Shown in pieces: positions 5,551-10,902 of a DNA stretch of 10,902 nucleotides (position 1 is its first letter; every line of letters begins with the position of its first letter). The stretch lies in contig JAHFEP010000011.1 of assembly GCA_023248415.1 (NCBI GenBank), positions 15,930 through 26,831 of the forward strand, in the 5' to 3' direction. The notes below the pieces were generated by a model that worked only from the letters and a program-made list of their open reading frames with translations, was not told where the DNA came from and ran no database searches. Made by a program: the position numbers and the translations under genes. The DNA is from Nitrospirota bacterium (GTDB lineage Bacteria > Nitrospirota > CAKKRA01 > 9FT-COMBO-42-15).

Positions 5551-7050
5551 ATGGGAGACATGGCTGGCTATATAAAACAATTTTCAATTTCTTTTAATTT
5601 TACAAAAAGGATAAAAAGCCTCTGGCTTAATCTGAGCATTTACCAGAAGATGATTATAGGCTATATGATGATTGTCTTTATGGTAGTAGCTGTAAGCATC
5701 TATACCGTCACAATCCTTTTTAAATTAAATGCCATATCTTCTTCTATATTATCCCGTGACATAGCGTTAATAGATATAAACAAGCGAATGATAAATTCCC
5801 TCTTGTCGCAGGACAGGTCAAAGGAGAACTATCTCCTGCTTGGCGATGAGGTGTTTCTTAGCGCCTTTCAGGAAAAAAAGAGGGAGACGATAAAGGACCT
5901 CGCCAGCCTTGAAAAATTGGCAGATACGCAGAAGGAGAGGGATGAGATAGAATTTTTCAAAAGGCTCTATTTTGATTACACCAATGTTAACAAAGACGCT
6001 GATATAGCTGCCCTGAAGAATAAAAACAGCAGGCAGATAGATGATATGATTAAGACCTTAGAGGGCATCAATCTCTATAGAGAGGGTGTAATAAGCAAAA
6101 AAACGGAAAATTTTAAAGAGACCGGCGGAAATGCAGCGAGGCTCTCTTTAATAATAAGCATGATTGCCTTTGTCTTTGGAATAACCTTTGCCTTCTTTGT
6201 TACAATCAGCATTAGCAAGCCGATTGAAAGATTAAAACAGGAGACTGCTAATATTGCAAAAGGGGATTTTAACAGGAGGATAGATATAGATTCTAAAGAT
6301 GAGATAGGAGAGCTGGCCGCCGCCTTTAATACAATGTGTTTTAAATTAAATGAGCTGGAGAGATTAAAATCAGAATTTATTGCCAACATCTCCCATGAGT
6401 TCAGGACGCCGCTTACATCGCTTAGAGAGGCAAATAATCTGCTTCTTGACGGTATAGCAGGAAAGACAACTGAAAAACAGCAGCGGCTGTTAAAGATTAC
6501 CAAGGAGGAAAGCGAAAAGCTGATAAAGATGATAAATGACCTCCTTGACCTTTCCAAGATGGAGGCAGGAATGATAAGATACAATTTCATGCCGTCAGAT
6601 ATAAATATTGTTTTTGAAAACGCTATTAATGAAATTAGGCTGTTAGCAGAAAGAAAGGAGATTGAGCTAAAATTAGAAACTCAAAAAAGACTGCCGATAG
6701 TTTTTATGGATAGTGAAAAGATAAAGCAGGTAATGATAAATCTTCTGAGTAATGCCGTAAAGTTTACACCTGATGGCGGAAAGATTTCTGTTGGCGCACG
6801 CGCAGAGGATTCAAATATTTATGTAGCTGTAAAGGATACAGGGGTAGGCATACCAAAGGAAGACTTAGAGAGGATATTTGACAAGTTCCAGCAGGTTGAT
6901 ACTGGTATCAATCATAAGCTCAGGGGAACAGGTCTTGGCCTGTCTATTGCAAAGCATATAATAGAGGTGCATAATGGCAGGATATGGGCAGAGAGCAGAT
7001 TAGGGAAGGGAAGCGCCTTTAAATTCATTTTACCTATAAAAATCGGATAG
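5551..7050 (+). CDS. Membrane sensor histidine kinase (HAMP, HisKA, HATPase)
   Basis: 499 residues. A short cytoplasmic N-terminus precedes transmembrane helix 1 (about 34-57). A mostly helical extracytoplasmic sensor region follows (58-196, four-helix-bundle/CHASE3-like by its charged amphipathic pattern), then transmembrane helix 2 (about 197-220) and a HAMP linker (221-272). The dimerisation domain has the H-box FIANISHEFRTPLTSLRE with His282 as phosphoacceptor. The ATP domain shows the N box INLLSNAVKF (396-405), G1 DTGVGI (429-434), F box FDKF and G2 GTGLGLS (459-465), so it should be active. The ATG at 5551 lacks a proper ribosome site and lies about 2 nt after the predicted transcript start; an alternative ATG at 5560 is possible. 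It ends 2 nt before the lipoprotein gene and is probably the partner of the response regulator at 7520. The arrangement resembles QseE/GlrK. Confidence 0.93.
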   Translation: MGDMAGYIKQFSISFNFTKRIKSLWLNLSIYQKMIIGYMMIVFMVVAVSIYTVTILFKLNAISSSILSRDIALIDINKRMINSLLSQDRSKENYLLLGDEVFLSAFQEKKRETIKDLASLEKLADTQKERDEIEFFKRLYFDYTNVNKDADIAALKNKNSRQIDDMIKTLEGINLYREGVISKKTENFKETGGNAARLSLIISMIAFVFGITFAFFVTISISKPIERLKQETANIAKGDFNRRIDIDSKDEIGELAAAFNTMCFKLNELERLKSEFIANISHEFRTPLTSLREANNLLLDGIAGKTTEKQQRLLKITKEESEKLIKMINDLLDLSKMEAGMIRYNFMPSDINIVFENAINEIRLLAERKEIELKLETQKRLPIVFMDSEKIKQVMINLLSNAVKFTPDGGKISVGARAEDSNIYVAVKDTGVGIPKEDLERIFDKFQQVDTGINHKLRGTGLGLSIAKHIIEVHNGRIWAESRLGKGSAFKFILPIKIG

Positions 7051-7052
7051 TT

Positions 7053-7520
7053 ATGAAATTCAGATATTTAGGGTCTTTAATCTTTATTTTATCCCTTTCG
7101 TTATTTTCGTGTAGCAATGTTGCTACAATATTAATGGAAAGAGAGCTTAAGGTAGATTTAGAATATGCAGAGAATCTTCTTTCGCAGGGCAAATATGAGG
7201 CTGCCTTGTCTGAATTTGAAAGATTAGAAAAAAGGCATCCACAATCTCCATTTTCTGATAAGATTGCCTTTAATGCCGGGTTATTATATCTTCACCCGGA
7301 TAATTCAAAAAAGGATGTTAATAAGGGAATAAGTGTATTAGAGGGCATGATAAAGAGATACCCAAATAGCAGGTATGTATTATATGCAAGATTGCTTATT
7401 TCTTATTCAAGGGAAAATATAGAGCAAAAAATAGAAATGGAAAGACTGAAGGGAGAGATGGAGAAATTTAAGGATATCCAGATACAGCTTGAAAAAAGGG
7501 AAAAGGAGCTGAAAAAATAA
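7053..7520 (+). CDS. Small lipoprotein with TPR-like repeats (QseG-like position)
   Basis: 155 residues. The N-terminus is a lipoprotein signal: basic MKFR, a hydrophobic stretch, then the lipobox LFSC with Cys20 as the acylated residue. Ser at +2 favours outer-membrane sorting by the E. coli rule. Residues about 36-115 form tetratricopeptide-like helical pairs (YAENLLSQGKYEAALSEFER, then KGISVLEGMIKRYPNSRY) like those of BamD/YbgF-type proteins. Residues 118-155 are a highly charged coiled coil. It sits between kinase and regulator, starting 2 nt after the kinase stop and sharing one base with the regulator start (TAATG). In enterobacteria the same slot is filled by QseG, an outer-membrane lipoprotein that interacts with the kinase QseE. 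A similar sensing or modulating role is inferred from position only, as no QseG sequence motif was recognised. Confidence 0.85.
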   Translation: MKFRYLGSLIFILSLSLFSCSNVATILMERELKVDLEYAENLLSQGKYEAALSEFERLEKRHPQSPFSDKIAFNAGLLYLHPDNSKKDVNKGISVLEGMIKRYPNSRYVLYARLLISYSRENIEQKIEMERLKGEMEKFKDIQIQLEKREKELKK

Positions 7521-8890
7521 TGGGAAGCAATGGAAGAGAAAAGATATTATTAGTTGATGATGATAAAAATATCCTTGAGGTTTTGAAGATGCGTCTTGAG
7601 TCAAAGGGATATTCTATTGCTGTGTCTGAAAACGGCGCTGATGCAATAGAGAAGATAAAGAAAGAACAATTCAATTTAGTAATCTCAGACCTCAGGATGA
7701 GTGTGATGAACGGCATGGAGCTGATGCAGGAGATAGTAAATATTGACCCTGAGCTTCCTATAATAATACTTACTGCCCACGGCTCTATTGAAAATGCTGT
7801 TGAGGCAATGCAGAAAGGGGCATACAGTTATATTACAAAACCCTTTGACGACGAAGACCTCTTGCTGCATATCAAAAACGCATTAGAAAGACAGCGGCTC
7901 ACAAGCGAGATAAAAAATCTAAAAGGAATATTAAAGGAAAAATACAGCTTTGACAATATAGTCGGCAGAAGCGAAAAGATGCAGAGGGTCTTTGAGCAGA
8001 TTACGAAGATTGCAAAGACCAACTCAACGATTGCCATATACGGAGAGAGCGGGACAGGAAAGGAATTGGTTGCAAGGGCAATCCATTTTAACAGCCTTAG
8101 GGCTGGCAATCCCTTTGTTGCAATAAGCTGCGGCGCCTTGCCAGAAACGCTCCTTGAAAATGAACTCTTCGGTCACATGAGGGGCGCTTATACAGGTGCG
8201 GTAGAGACAAAGGAGGGCCTCTTTGCAAAGGCAAACAAGGGGACAATATTCTTAGATGAAATAGGAGAGGCGCCTTTATCTTTACAGGTGAAGCTTTTGC
8301 GTGTATTGGAGGAAAGGGAGTTTTCACAAATCGGCGGTGGAAAGCCTATAAAGGTGGATGTTCGGGTTATTGTTGCAACAAACAGGGATTTACAAAAAAG
8401 TGTTGCAGATGGAACCTTTAGAGAGGACCTCTTTTACAGGATTCATGTCATCCCAATATACCTTCCGCCGTTAAGGGAAAGAAGGGAAGATATTCCATTC
8501 CTTGCAGATTGTTTTCTAAAAAAATACTGCAAAGAAATGAACAAGGATATAAAAGGACTTACACCAAGCGCAATACAAAAGCTGATGTCCTATAGTTGGC
8601 CTGGAAATGTAAGGGAATTGGAAAACAGGATTGAACAGGCTGTTGTAATGGCAGCAAAGTCTAAGATTATTGAAGACGATATCCTTCTTCCGTCAGCAGG
8701 AGGCAATGAACAGTTTAAGCCTTACAGAAAGGCAAAAGAGGACTTTGAGAGGGAGTATGTTGTGCTGACCTTAAAGGTAAATAAGGGGAATGTTACCAAT
8801 GCTGCAAAGATGGCAGGAAAACACCGCACAGATTTTTATAATCTAATCAGAAAGTTTAAGATCAATCCAAGGGAATTTAAGGAACTGTAA
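7520..8890 (+). CDS. NtrC-family sigma-54-dependent response regulator (GlrR/QseF-like)
   Basis: 456 residues with three domains. The receiver (about 8-120) has acidic Asp13-15, phosphorylation site Asp57 (VISDLRM), Thr85 and Lys107. The AAA+ domain (about 146-375) has Walker A GESGTGKE (175-182), the sigma-54 contact loop as GAYTGA (222-227; Tyr replaces the more usual Phe, a common tolerated variant), Walker B TIFLDEIGE (242-250) and arginine-finger region REDLFYRI (301-308). A Fis-type helix-turn-helix ends the protein (GNVTNAAKMAGKHRTDFYNLIRKF region, 423-446, with the dipeptide FY in the recognition helix). When phosphorylated it should activate sigma-54 promoters from upstream sites. 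A good ribosome site, AAAAGGAG (7501-7508), lies at the end of the lipoprotein gene. The sigma-54 promoter at 9032 is the obvious candidate target. Confidence 0.95.
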   Translation: MGSNGREKILLVDDDKNILEVLKMRLESKGYSIAVSENGADAIEKIKKEQFNLVISDLRMSVMNGMELMQEIVNIDPELPIIILTAHGSIENAVEAMQKGAYSYITKPFDDEDLLLHIKNALERQRLTSEIKNLKGILKEKYSFDNIVGRSEKMQRVFEQITKIAKTNSTIAIYGESGTGKELVARAIHFNSLRAGNPFVAISCGALPETLLENELFGHMRGAYTGAVETKEGLFAKANKGTIFLDEIGEAPLSLQVKLLRVLEEREFSQIGGGKPIKVDVRVIVATNRDLQKSVADGTFREDLFYRIHVIPIYLPPLRERREDIPFLADCFLKKYCKEMNKDIKGLTPSAIQKLMSYSWPGNVRELENRIEQAVVMAAKSKIIEDDILLPSAGGNEQFKPYRKAKEDFEREYVVLTLKVNKGNVTNAAKMAGKHRTDFYNLIRKFKINPREFKEL

Positions 8891-8899
8891 TAGAATCTG

Positions 8900-8921
8900 T
8901 ACATTTTTGAAAATTAATGTA
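8900..8921. promoter_or_regulatory. Candidate upstream activator site, TACATT-N10-AATGTA
   Basis: A perfect 6-bp inverted repeat with a 10-bp spacer lies about 138-159 bp upstream of the predicted sigma-54 transcript start. That is the usual distance for an enhancer bound by an NtrC-type activator. The spacing equals that reported for enterobacterial GlrR sites (TGTC-N10-GACA), but the half-sites differ. A second, wider inverted repeat, GTATTC-N20-GAATAC, lies at 8954-8985. Assignment to the adjacent regulator is inference. Confidence 0.35.
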
Positions 8922-9001
8922 GGCAATTTCAGACATATTAATATATCCATAAGGTATTCACCATAAAACATCTTTACAAGAATACTCTAATGATTCAATG
9001 A

Positions 9002-9029
9002 GTTATCGCAATCTTAAGATTGAAATAAC
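9002..9029. promoter_or_regulatory. 28-bp interrupted palindrome abutting the sigma-54 promoter
   Basis: A perfect 14-bp core CAATCTTAAGATTG (9009-9022) is flanked symmetrically by two unpaired bases and then GTTAT (9002-9006) on the left and ATAAC (9025-9029) on the right. Only two of 14 base pairs are mismatched. The right edge is two bases from the -24 element. It could bind a dimeric regulator (activator, repressor or architectural protein). It could also form a hairpin at the end of the response-regulator transcript, though no U-tract follows. Confidence 0.45.
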
Positions 9030-9031
9030 CC

Positions 9032-9048
9032 TTGGCATAATAAATGCA
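9032..9048 (+). promoter_or_regulatory. Sigma-54 (-24/-12) promoter
   Basis: TTGGCA (9032-9037) and ATGCA (9044-9048) place the invariant GG (9034-9035) and GC (9046-9047) at exactly the -24/-12 spacing, close to the consensus TTGGCAC-N5-TTGCA. Transcription should begin near 9059, 12 nt before the ribosome site of the 67-residue gene. The upstream neighbour is a sigma-54 activator. Confidence 0.75.
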
Positions 9049-9070
9049 TAATATGTTAAACAGGGAAAAG

Positions 9071-9077
9071 AAAGGAG
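9071..9077 (+). promoter_or_regulatory. Ribosome binding site that decides the start of the 67-residue gene
   Basis: AAAGGAG lies 8 nt before the ATG at 9086 but only 2 nt before the in-frame ATG at 9080. A further in-frame ATG at 9044 lies inside the sigma-54 promoter, upstream of the predicted transcript start, so it cannot be used from that promoter. The start at 9086 is therefore preferred. Confidence 0.6.
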
Positions 9078-9085
9078 CCATGCAA

Positions 9086-9289
9086 ATGATACAAATAACA
9101 GTACCTGTATCATGTGTTACCATGTTAAAAGAGGATATGGAATCAGAAGGGATTGGCTCAGAAAAAACAGGAAAGAGTGCCAATGCAGCTACTATCGCAA
9201 AGATTCTAAAATTTAATTCAATTAAAGAGGATTATTTTGCTTCTCATAAGGAATGTGAAGTAAGTATTAAGAAGATAGCAGGTATTTAG
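9086..9289 (+). CDS. Small protein of unknown function (67 aa), likely sigma-54-dependent
   Basis: I do not recognise this protein. From the preferred ATG it is 67 residues, MIQITVPVSC to ...IKKIAGI. It has no signal peptide or transmembrane helix and is rich in Lys, Glu and Ser, with two cysteines (Cys10 and Cys57), so it is probably soluble and cytoplasmic. The middle (about 20-35) is Gly/Ser/Lys rich and likely flexible; about 33-50 could be helical. The case for a real gene rests on context: a -24/-12 promoter at 9032, a well-placed ribosome site, its own transcription unit of about 310 nt, and an intrinsic terminator 50 nt after the stop. It lies directly downstream of a sigma-54 response regulator and is probably its target. 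The transcript might instead, or in addition, act as a regulatory RNA. Confidence 0.6.
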   Translation: MIQITVPVSCVTMLKEDMESEGIGSEKTGKSANAATIAKILKFNSIKEDYFASHKECEVSIKKIAGI

Positions 9290-9337
9290 TTTTGTTCAAG
9301 CAGTGTAATTAAGTGTAGTTCCATCCTCCCTAACTAT

Positions 9338-9368
9338 ACAGGAGCTTTTAAAAAGCTCCTGTTTTTTT
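9338..9368 (+). terminator. Rho-independent terminator of the small sigma-54 unit
   Basis: The stem ACAGGAGCTTT (9338-9348) pairs perfectly with AAAGCTCCTGT (9352-9362) around a 3-nt loop and is followed by a run of T to 9368. It ends the 67-residue gene's transcript and separates it from the outer-membrane protein gene. Confidence 0.9.
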
Positions 9369-9382
9369 ATGTATATATAAAA

Positions 9383-9411
9383 TTGCCTTGACTTATGATG
9401 TAAAAGATAAT
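9383..9411 (+). promoter_or_regulatory. Probable sigma-70 promoter of the beta-barrel protein gene
   Basis: TTGCCT (9383-9388) and GATAAT (9406-9411) are 17 bases apart, matching 4/6 and 5/6 of the consensus. The predicted start near 9418 gives a leader of about 38 nt. The terminator immediately upstream shows that this gene needs its own promoter. Confidence 0.45.
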
Positions 9412-9455
9412 TTTTTTTATGTTGAAAATTCCATTCTAAGAAGGAGGTTATTATA

Positions 9456-10088
9456 ATGAAAAGGTGGACGTTAATATTAGTATCTACTCTAATCTTTATT
9501 GTATCAGCTCATCCGGCATCAGCAATGTACAACAGATTCACAACAGCCCAGAGCCTGAATCAGGGACAGATGGAATCAGGCATCTCTGCAGGATATGGAG
9601 ACGACGGTGATTATGATTATAAGTATGCATACCTGTATCCATACCTCAGATACGGGCTCGGCTATTTATTAGAGATTGAGGGGAAGGCAGGTGTTATTAC
9701 TGTAGATAAAGACAGCGGCGGTGATGATATAGGCTTTCTCGTCGGTGTTGAACTAAAATATCAGATTATTAAAGAGACCAGGAGCATACCTATTGATATT
9801 GCAATTGTCGGCGGATATACAGGTCATATTATTGATTCACAGTCGCTCCATGAATTTGACTTTGCAGCATTGGTAAGCAAGACCTTTGATATTAATAAAT
9901 TTAAGATTACGCCTTATGGCGGACCAGAGATAACCTATACAAACGGCTCCTATGCCCCGGAGGGCAAGGCAGATATATTTGGTATAGTTGGCGCAGATTT
10001 CAGATTTACAGACAGCCTTGCAGTAGGCGCTGAGCTAAAACTCGGCACTGACTGGGCAACAGGGGTTAGTTTAAAAATCAGATTCTAA
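9456..10088 (+). CDS. Secreted, probable outer-membrane beta-barrel protein
   Basis: 210 residues. A classical Sec signal peptide (MKRW, hydrophobic core to about residue 18, cleavage after ASA at 21-23) leaves a mature protein of about 187 residues. The mature part alternates short amphipathic strands rich in Tyr, Gly and aromatic residues with Asp/Gly turns, for example GYGDDGDYDYKYAYLYPYLRYGLGY. It ends in Arg-Phe, the C-terminal aromatic signature recognised by the BAM machinery. The size fits an 8- to 10-strand barrel. No specific substrate or family is recognised. The start is well supported by AAGGAGG at 9441-9447, 8 nt before the ATG. It is expressed as a single gene, after a terminator and before a convergent gene. 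A link with the nearby envelope-type two-component system is possible but not shown. Confidence 0.82.
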   Translation: MKRWTLILVSTLIFIVSAHPASAMYNRFTTAQSLNQGQMESGISAGYGDDGDYDYKYAYLYPYLRYGLGYLLEIEGKAGVITVDKDSGGDDIGFLVGVELKYQIIKETRSIPIDIAIVGGYTGHIIDSQSLHEFDFAALVSKTFDINKFKITPYGGPEITYTNGSYAPEGKADIFGIVGADFRFTDSLAVGAELKLGTDWATGVSLKIRF

Positions 10089-10092
10089 AAAA

Positions 10093-10160
10093 TGTAGGGG
10101 CGAACCTATGTGTTCGCCCTAACCCTAACATCAGGGCAGACACATAGGTCTGCCCCTACA
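10093..10160. repeat. Double-hairpin palindromic repeat between convergent genes
   Basis: The left arm 10093-10119 (TGTAGGGGC...TTCGCCC) and right arm 10134-10160 (GGGCAGAC...CCCCTACA) are inverted copies of each other. Each arm is also itself a hairpin: GGGCGAAC with GTTCGCCC, and GGGCAGAC with GTCTGCCC, around a 4-6 base loop. The element fills the gap between the beta-barrel gene and the convergent gene and could act as a bidirectional transcript end, although no T-tract is present. Elements beginning GTAGGGGCGAACC are a recurrent dispersed repeat class in environmental genomes. Confidence 0.8.
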
Positions 10161-10173
10161 TAGATAATACTCC

Positions 10174-10650
10174 CTACAAATTCGGTATTCTAATACCACT
10201 AACCTTTACAACCTGCCACTTTAGTCTCTCTTTTATAAAATGCATCTTAATCTTGGCAGGGCTGTCAGTTGAACCAACTAAATAGCCCGGTTGGTTGTGC
10301 AAAGTTACAACAATCCTCAGGTCAAATGAGGCGACTGCTGTGCCTTCTTTTTTATTTACCTCTATTTCAATATTATCAGGCAAAACCTTAAAACCGTCAA
10401 ACTCCTTAAAGACATCTATTAGTATCCTCTTTACAATCAAATATTTTAAACCATAATCATCTGAATATTGCAGCGATACATAAGACATGCACCTATCAAC
10501 ATCCTCTGCCTCAACTGCAGCTTTGCCTTCATTGATGACCTTTAATATCCTGCTCTTTTCAGATACAAGAAAGAATTTAATAATAATTGCAGCAATGACA
10601 ATTATTATTAAAATTATTATTCCATAAAAGAGTTTCTTGTTTATTCTCAT
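10174..10650 (-). CDS. Single-pass membrane-anchored protein with a small alpha+beta domain, function unknown
   Basis: 158 residues. A basic start (MRINKK) and one hydrophobic helix (about 7-29, very Ile rich) form an uncleaved signal anchor, placing residues 30-158 outside the cytoplasmic membrane. This domain starts with helices (SRILKVINEGKAAVEAEDVDRCMSYVS) and continues with strands ending KIKMHFIKERLKWQVVKVSGI. That order, including the late Trp strand, recalls NTF2-like/SnoaL folds, but this is a fold guess only. It converges with the beta-barrel gene, with the palindromic repeat between them. The upstream -10 box is at 10687-10692; no clear ribosome site precedes the ATG. Confidence 0.75.
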   Translation of the reverse strand: MRINKKLFYGIIILIIIVIAAIIIKFFLVSEKSRILKVINEGKAAVEAEDVDRCMSYVSLQYSDDYGLKYLIVKRILIDVFKEFDGFKVLPDNIEIEVNKKEGTAVASFDLRIVVTLHNQPGYLVGSTDSPAKIKMHFIKERLKWQVVKVSGIRIPNL

Positions 10651-10686
10651 AAAAGATTATCTGCGCTTCTTCAAATATTTTATTCA

Positions 10687-10695
10687 ATTATAGCA
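10687..10695 (-). promoter_or_regulatory. Extended -10 promoter of the membrane-anchored protein gene
   Basis: On the minus strand, TGC immediately precedes a perfect TATAAT (10692-10687), forming an extended -10 (TGnTATAAT) that can work without a good -35. None is visible at the expected place. Transcription would begin near 10680, about 30 nt before the ATG. Confidence 0.5.
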
Positions 10696-10735
10696 CAAGA
10701 ATAATTAAGCAGGTATAAGAAATTAAAACTTAAAA

Positions 10736-10752
10736 CATAGTTTTTTTCTATG
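10736..10752 (-). terminator. Weak possible terminator after the partial gene
   Basis: CATAG (10752-10748 on the minus strand) pairs with CTATG (10740-10736) around a 7-A loop and is followed by TTTTAAGTTTT. The stem is only 5 bp and partly AT, so termination would be inefficient at best. Confidence 0.25.
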
Positions 10753-10759
10753 GATAAAA

Positions 10760-10902
10760 TCATTTTAGAATATCCTTAAGAATGTCCCTTACATCCTTTT
10801 CATCAAGCTTCCCTTTTTCTGCGCCTTTTTTAATAACACCCTTAATTATGTTCTGCTGTATCCTTTTTGTCTTTAAAACATATTTTGGCTTATCAGTTGT
10901 GC
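10760..10902 (-). CDS. C-terminal 46 residues of an unidentified protein (5' part beyond window)
   Basis: On the minus strand an open frame enters from the right edge and ends at TGA (10760-10762). The visible residues are TTDKPKYVLKTKRI...KDVRDILKDILK, very rich in Lys, Asp and Ile and probably helical at the end. There is no recognisable motif, so the product cannot be named. Codon use (AAG, AAA, ATT, AGG) matches the neighbouring genes. It may lie in the same direction as the membrane-anchored protein gene for operon reasons, but the latter appears to have its own promoter. Confidence 0.55.
   Translation of the reverse strand, partial: TTDKPKYVLKTKRIQQNIIKGVIKKGAEKGKLDEKDVRDILKDILK

Noticed and set aside
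6075..6590. A 171-codon minus-strand frame opposite the histidine kinase
   Set aside because: It overlaps the HAMP and H-box coding region, has no family features, and is a mirror of the kinase codons.
9044..9085. A longer reading frame for the small protein starting at 9044
   Set aside because: That ATG is part of the sigma-54 -12 region and upstream of the predicted transcript start. The ribosome site at 9071-9077 fits the ATG at 9086.

Overview
The window comes from a Gram-negative anaerobe of moderate-to-low GC that uses the Wood-Ljungdahl (reductive acetyl-CoA) pathway. The evidence is a corrinoid protein subunit, a methyltetrahydrofolate methyltransferase and a CODH/ACS nickel-insertion ATPase on one strand, plus an outer-membrane-type lipoprotein, a beta-barrel-like protein and sigma-54 machinery on the other. 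The gene content and the several intergenic palindromic repeats fit an uncultured Desulfobacterota- or Nitrospirota-like bacterium, but the taxon is an inference and cannot be fixed from this piece.

Left half (1-5477, minus strand). Read in the direction of transcription, the order is: FCD-type GntR regulator, thyX, cooC/acsF, a Rossmann/DUF2520 protein, acsE, then acsD, which runs off the left edge. All six genes point the same way and several are tightly packed, so they probably form one operon. Upstream of the GntR gene is a good sigma-70 promoter (TTGACA-N17-TACAAT). A perfect 15-bp palindrome covers its -10 box and part of its spacer, which suggests the regulator represses its own operon and, with it, one-carbon/acetyl-CoA metabolism. 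Three intergenic gaps in this operon (acsD/acsE, acsE/DUF2520 gene and cooC/thyX) hold repeats: one A-rich inverted repeat and two copies of a GTCATTGCGAG palindromic element in opposite arm arrangements.

Middle (5514-9368, plus strand). A membrane histidine kinase, a small TPR-like lipoprotein and an NtrC-type sigma-54 response regulator are translationally linked. The layout resembles QseE-QseG-QseF (GlrK-QseG-GlrR) of enterobacteria. Just downstream is a textbook -24/-12 sigma-54 promoter preceded by inverted repeats. It drives a short unit encoding a 67-residue protein of unknown function and ending in a strong intrinsic terminator. This is the most likely direct target of the adjacent response regulator and the most novel-looking part of the window.

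Right end (9383-10902). A secreted, probably outer-membrane beta-barrel protein with its own sigma-70 promoter is followed by a palindromic repeat whose two arms show compensating base changes. A convergent minus-strand gene then encodes a single-pass membrane-anchored protein. Last is the C-terminal end of an unidentified minus-strand gene that enters from the right edge. No tRNA, rRNA, CRISPR array, transposase or phage gene was seen.
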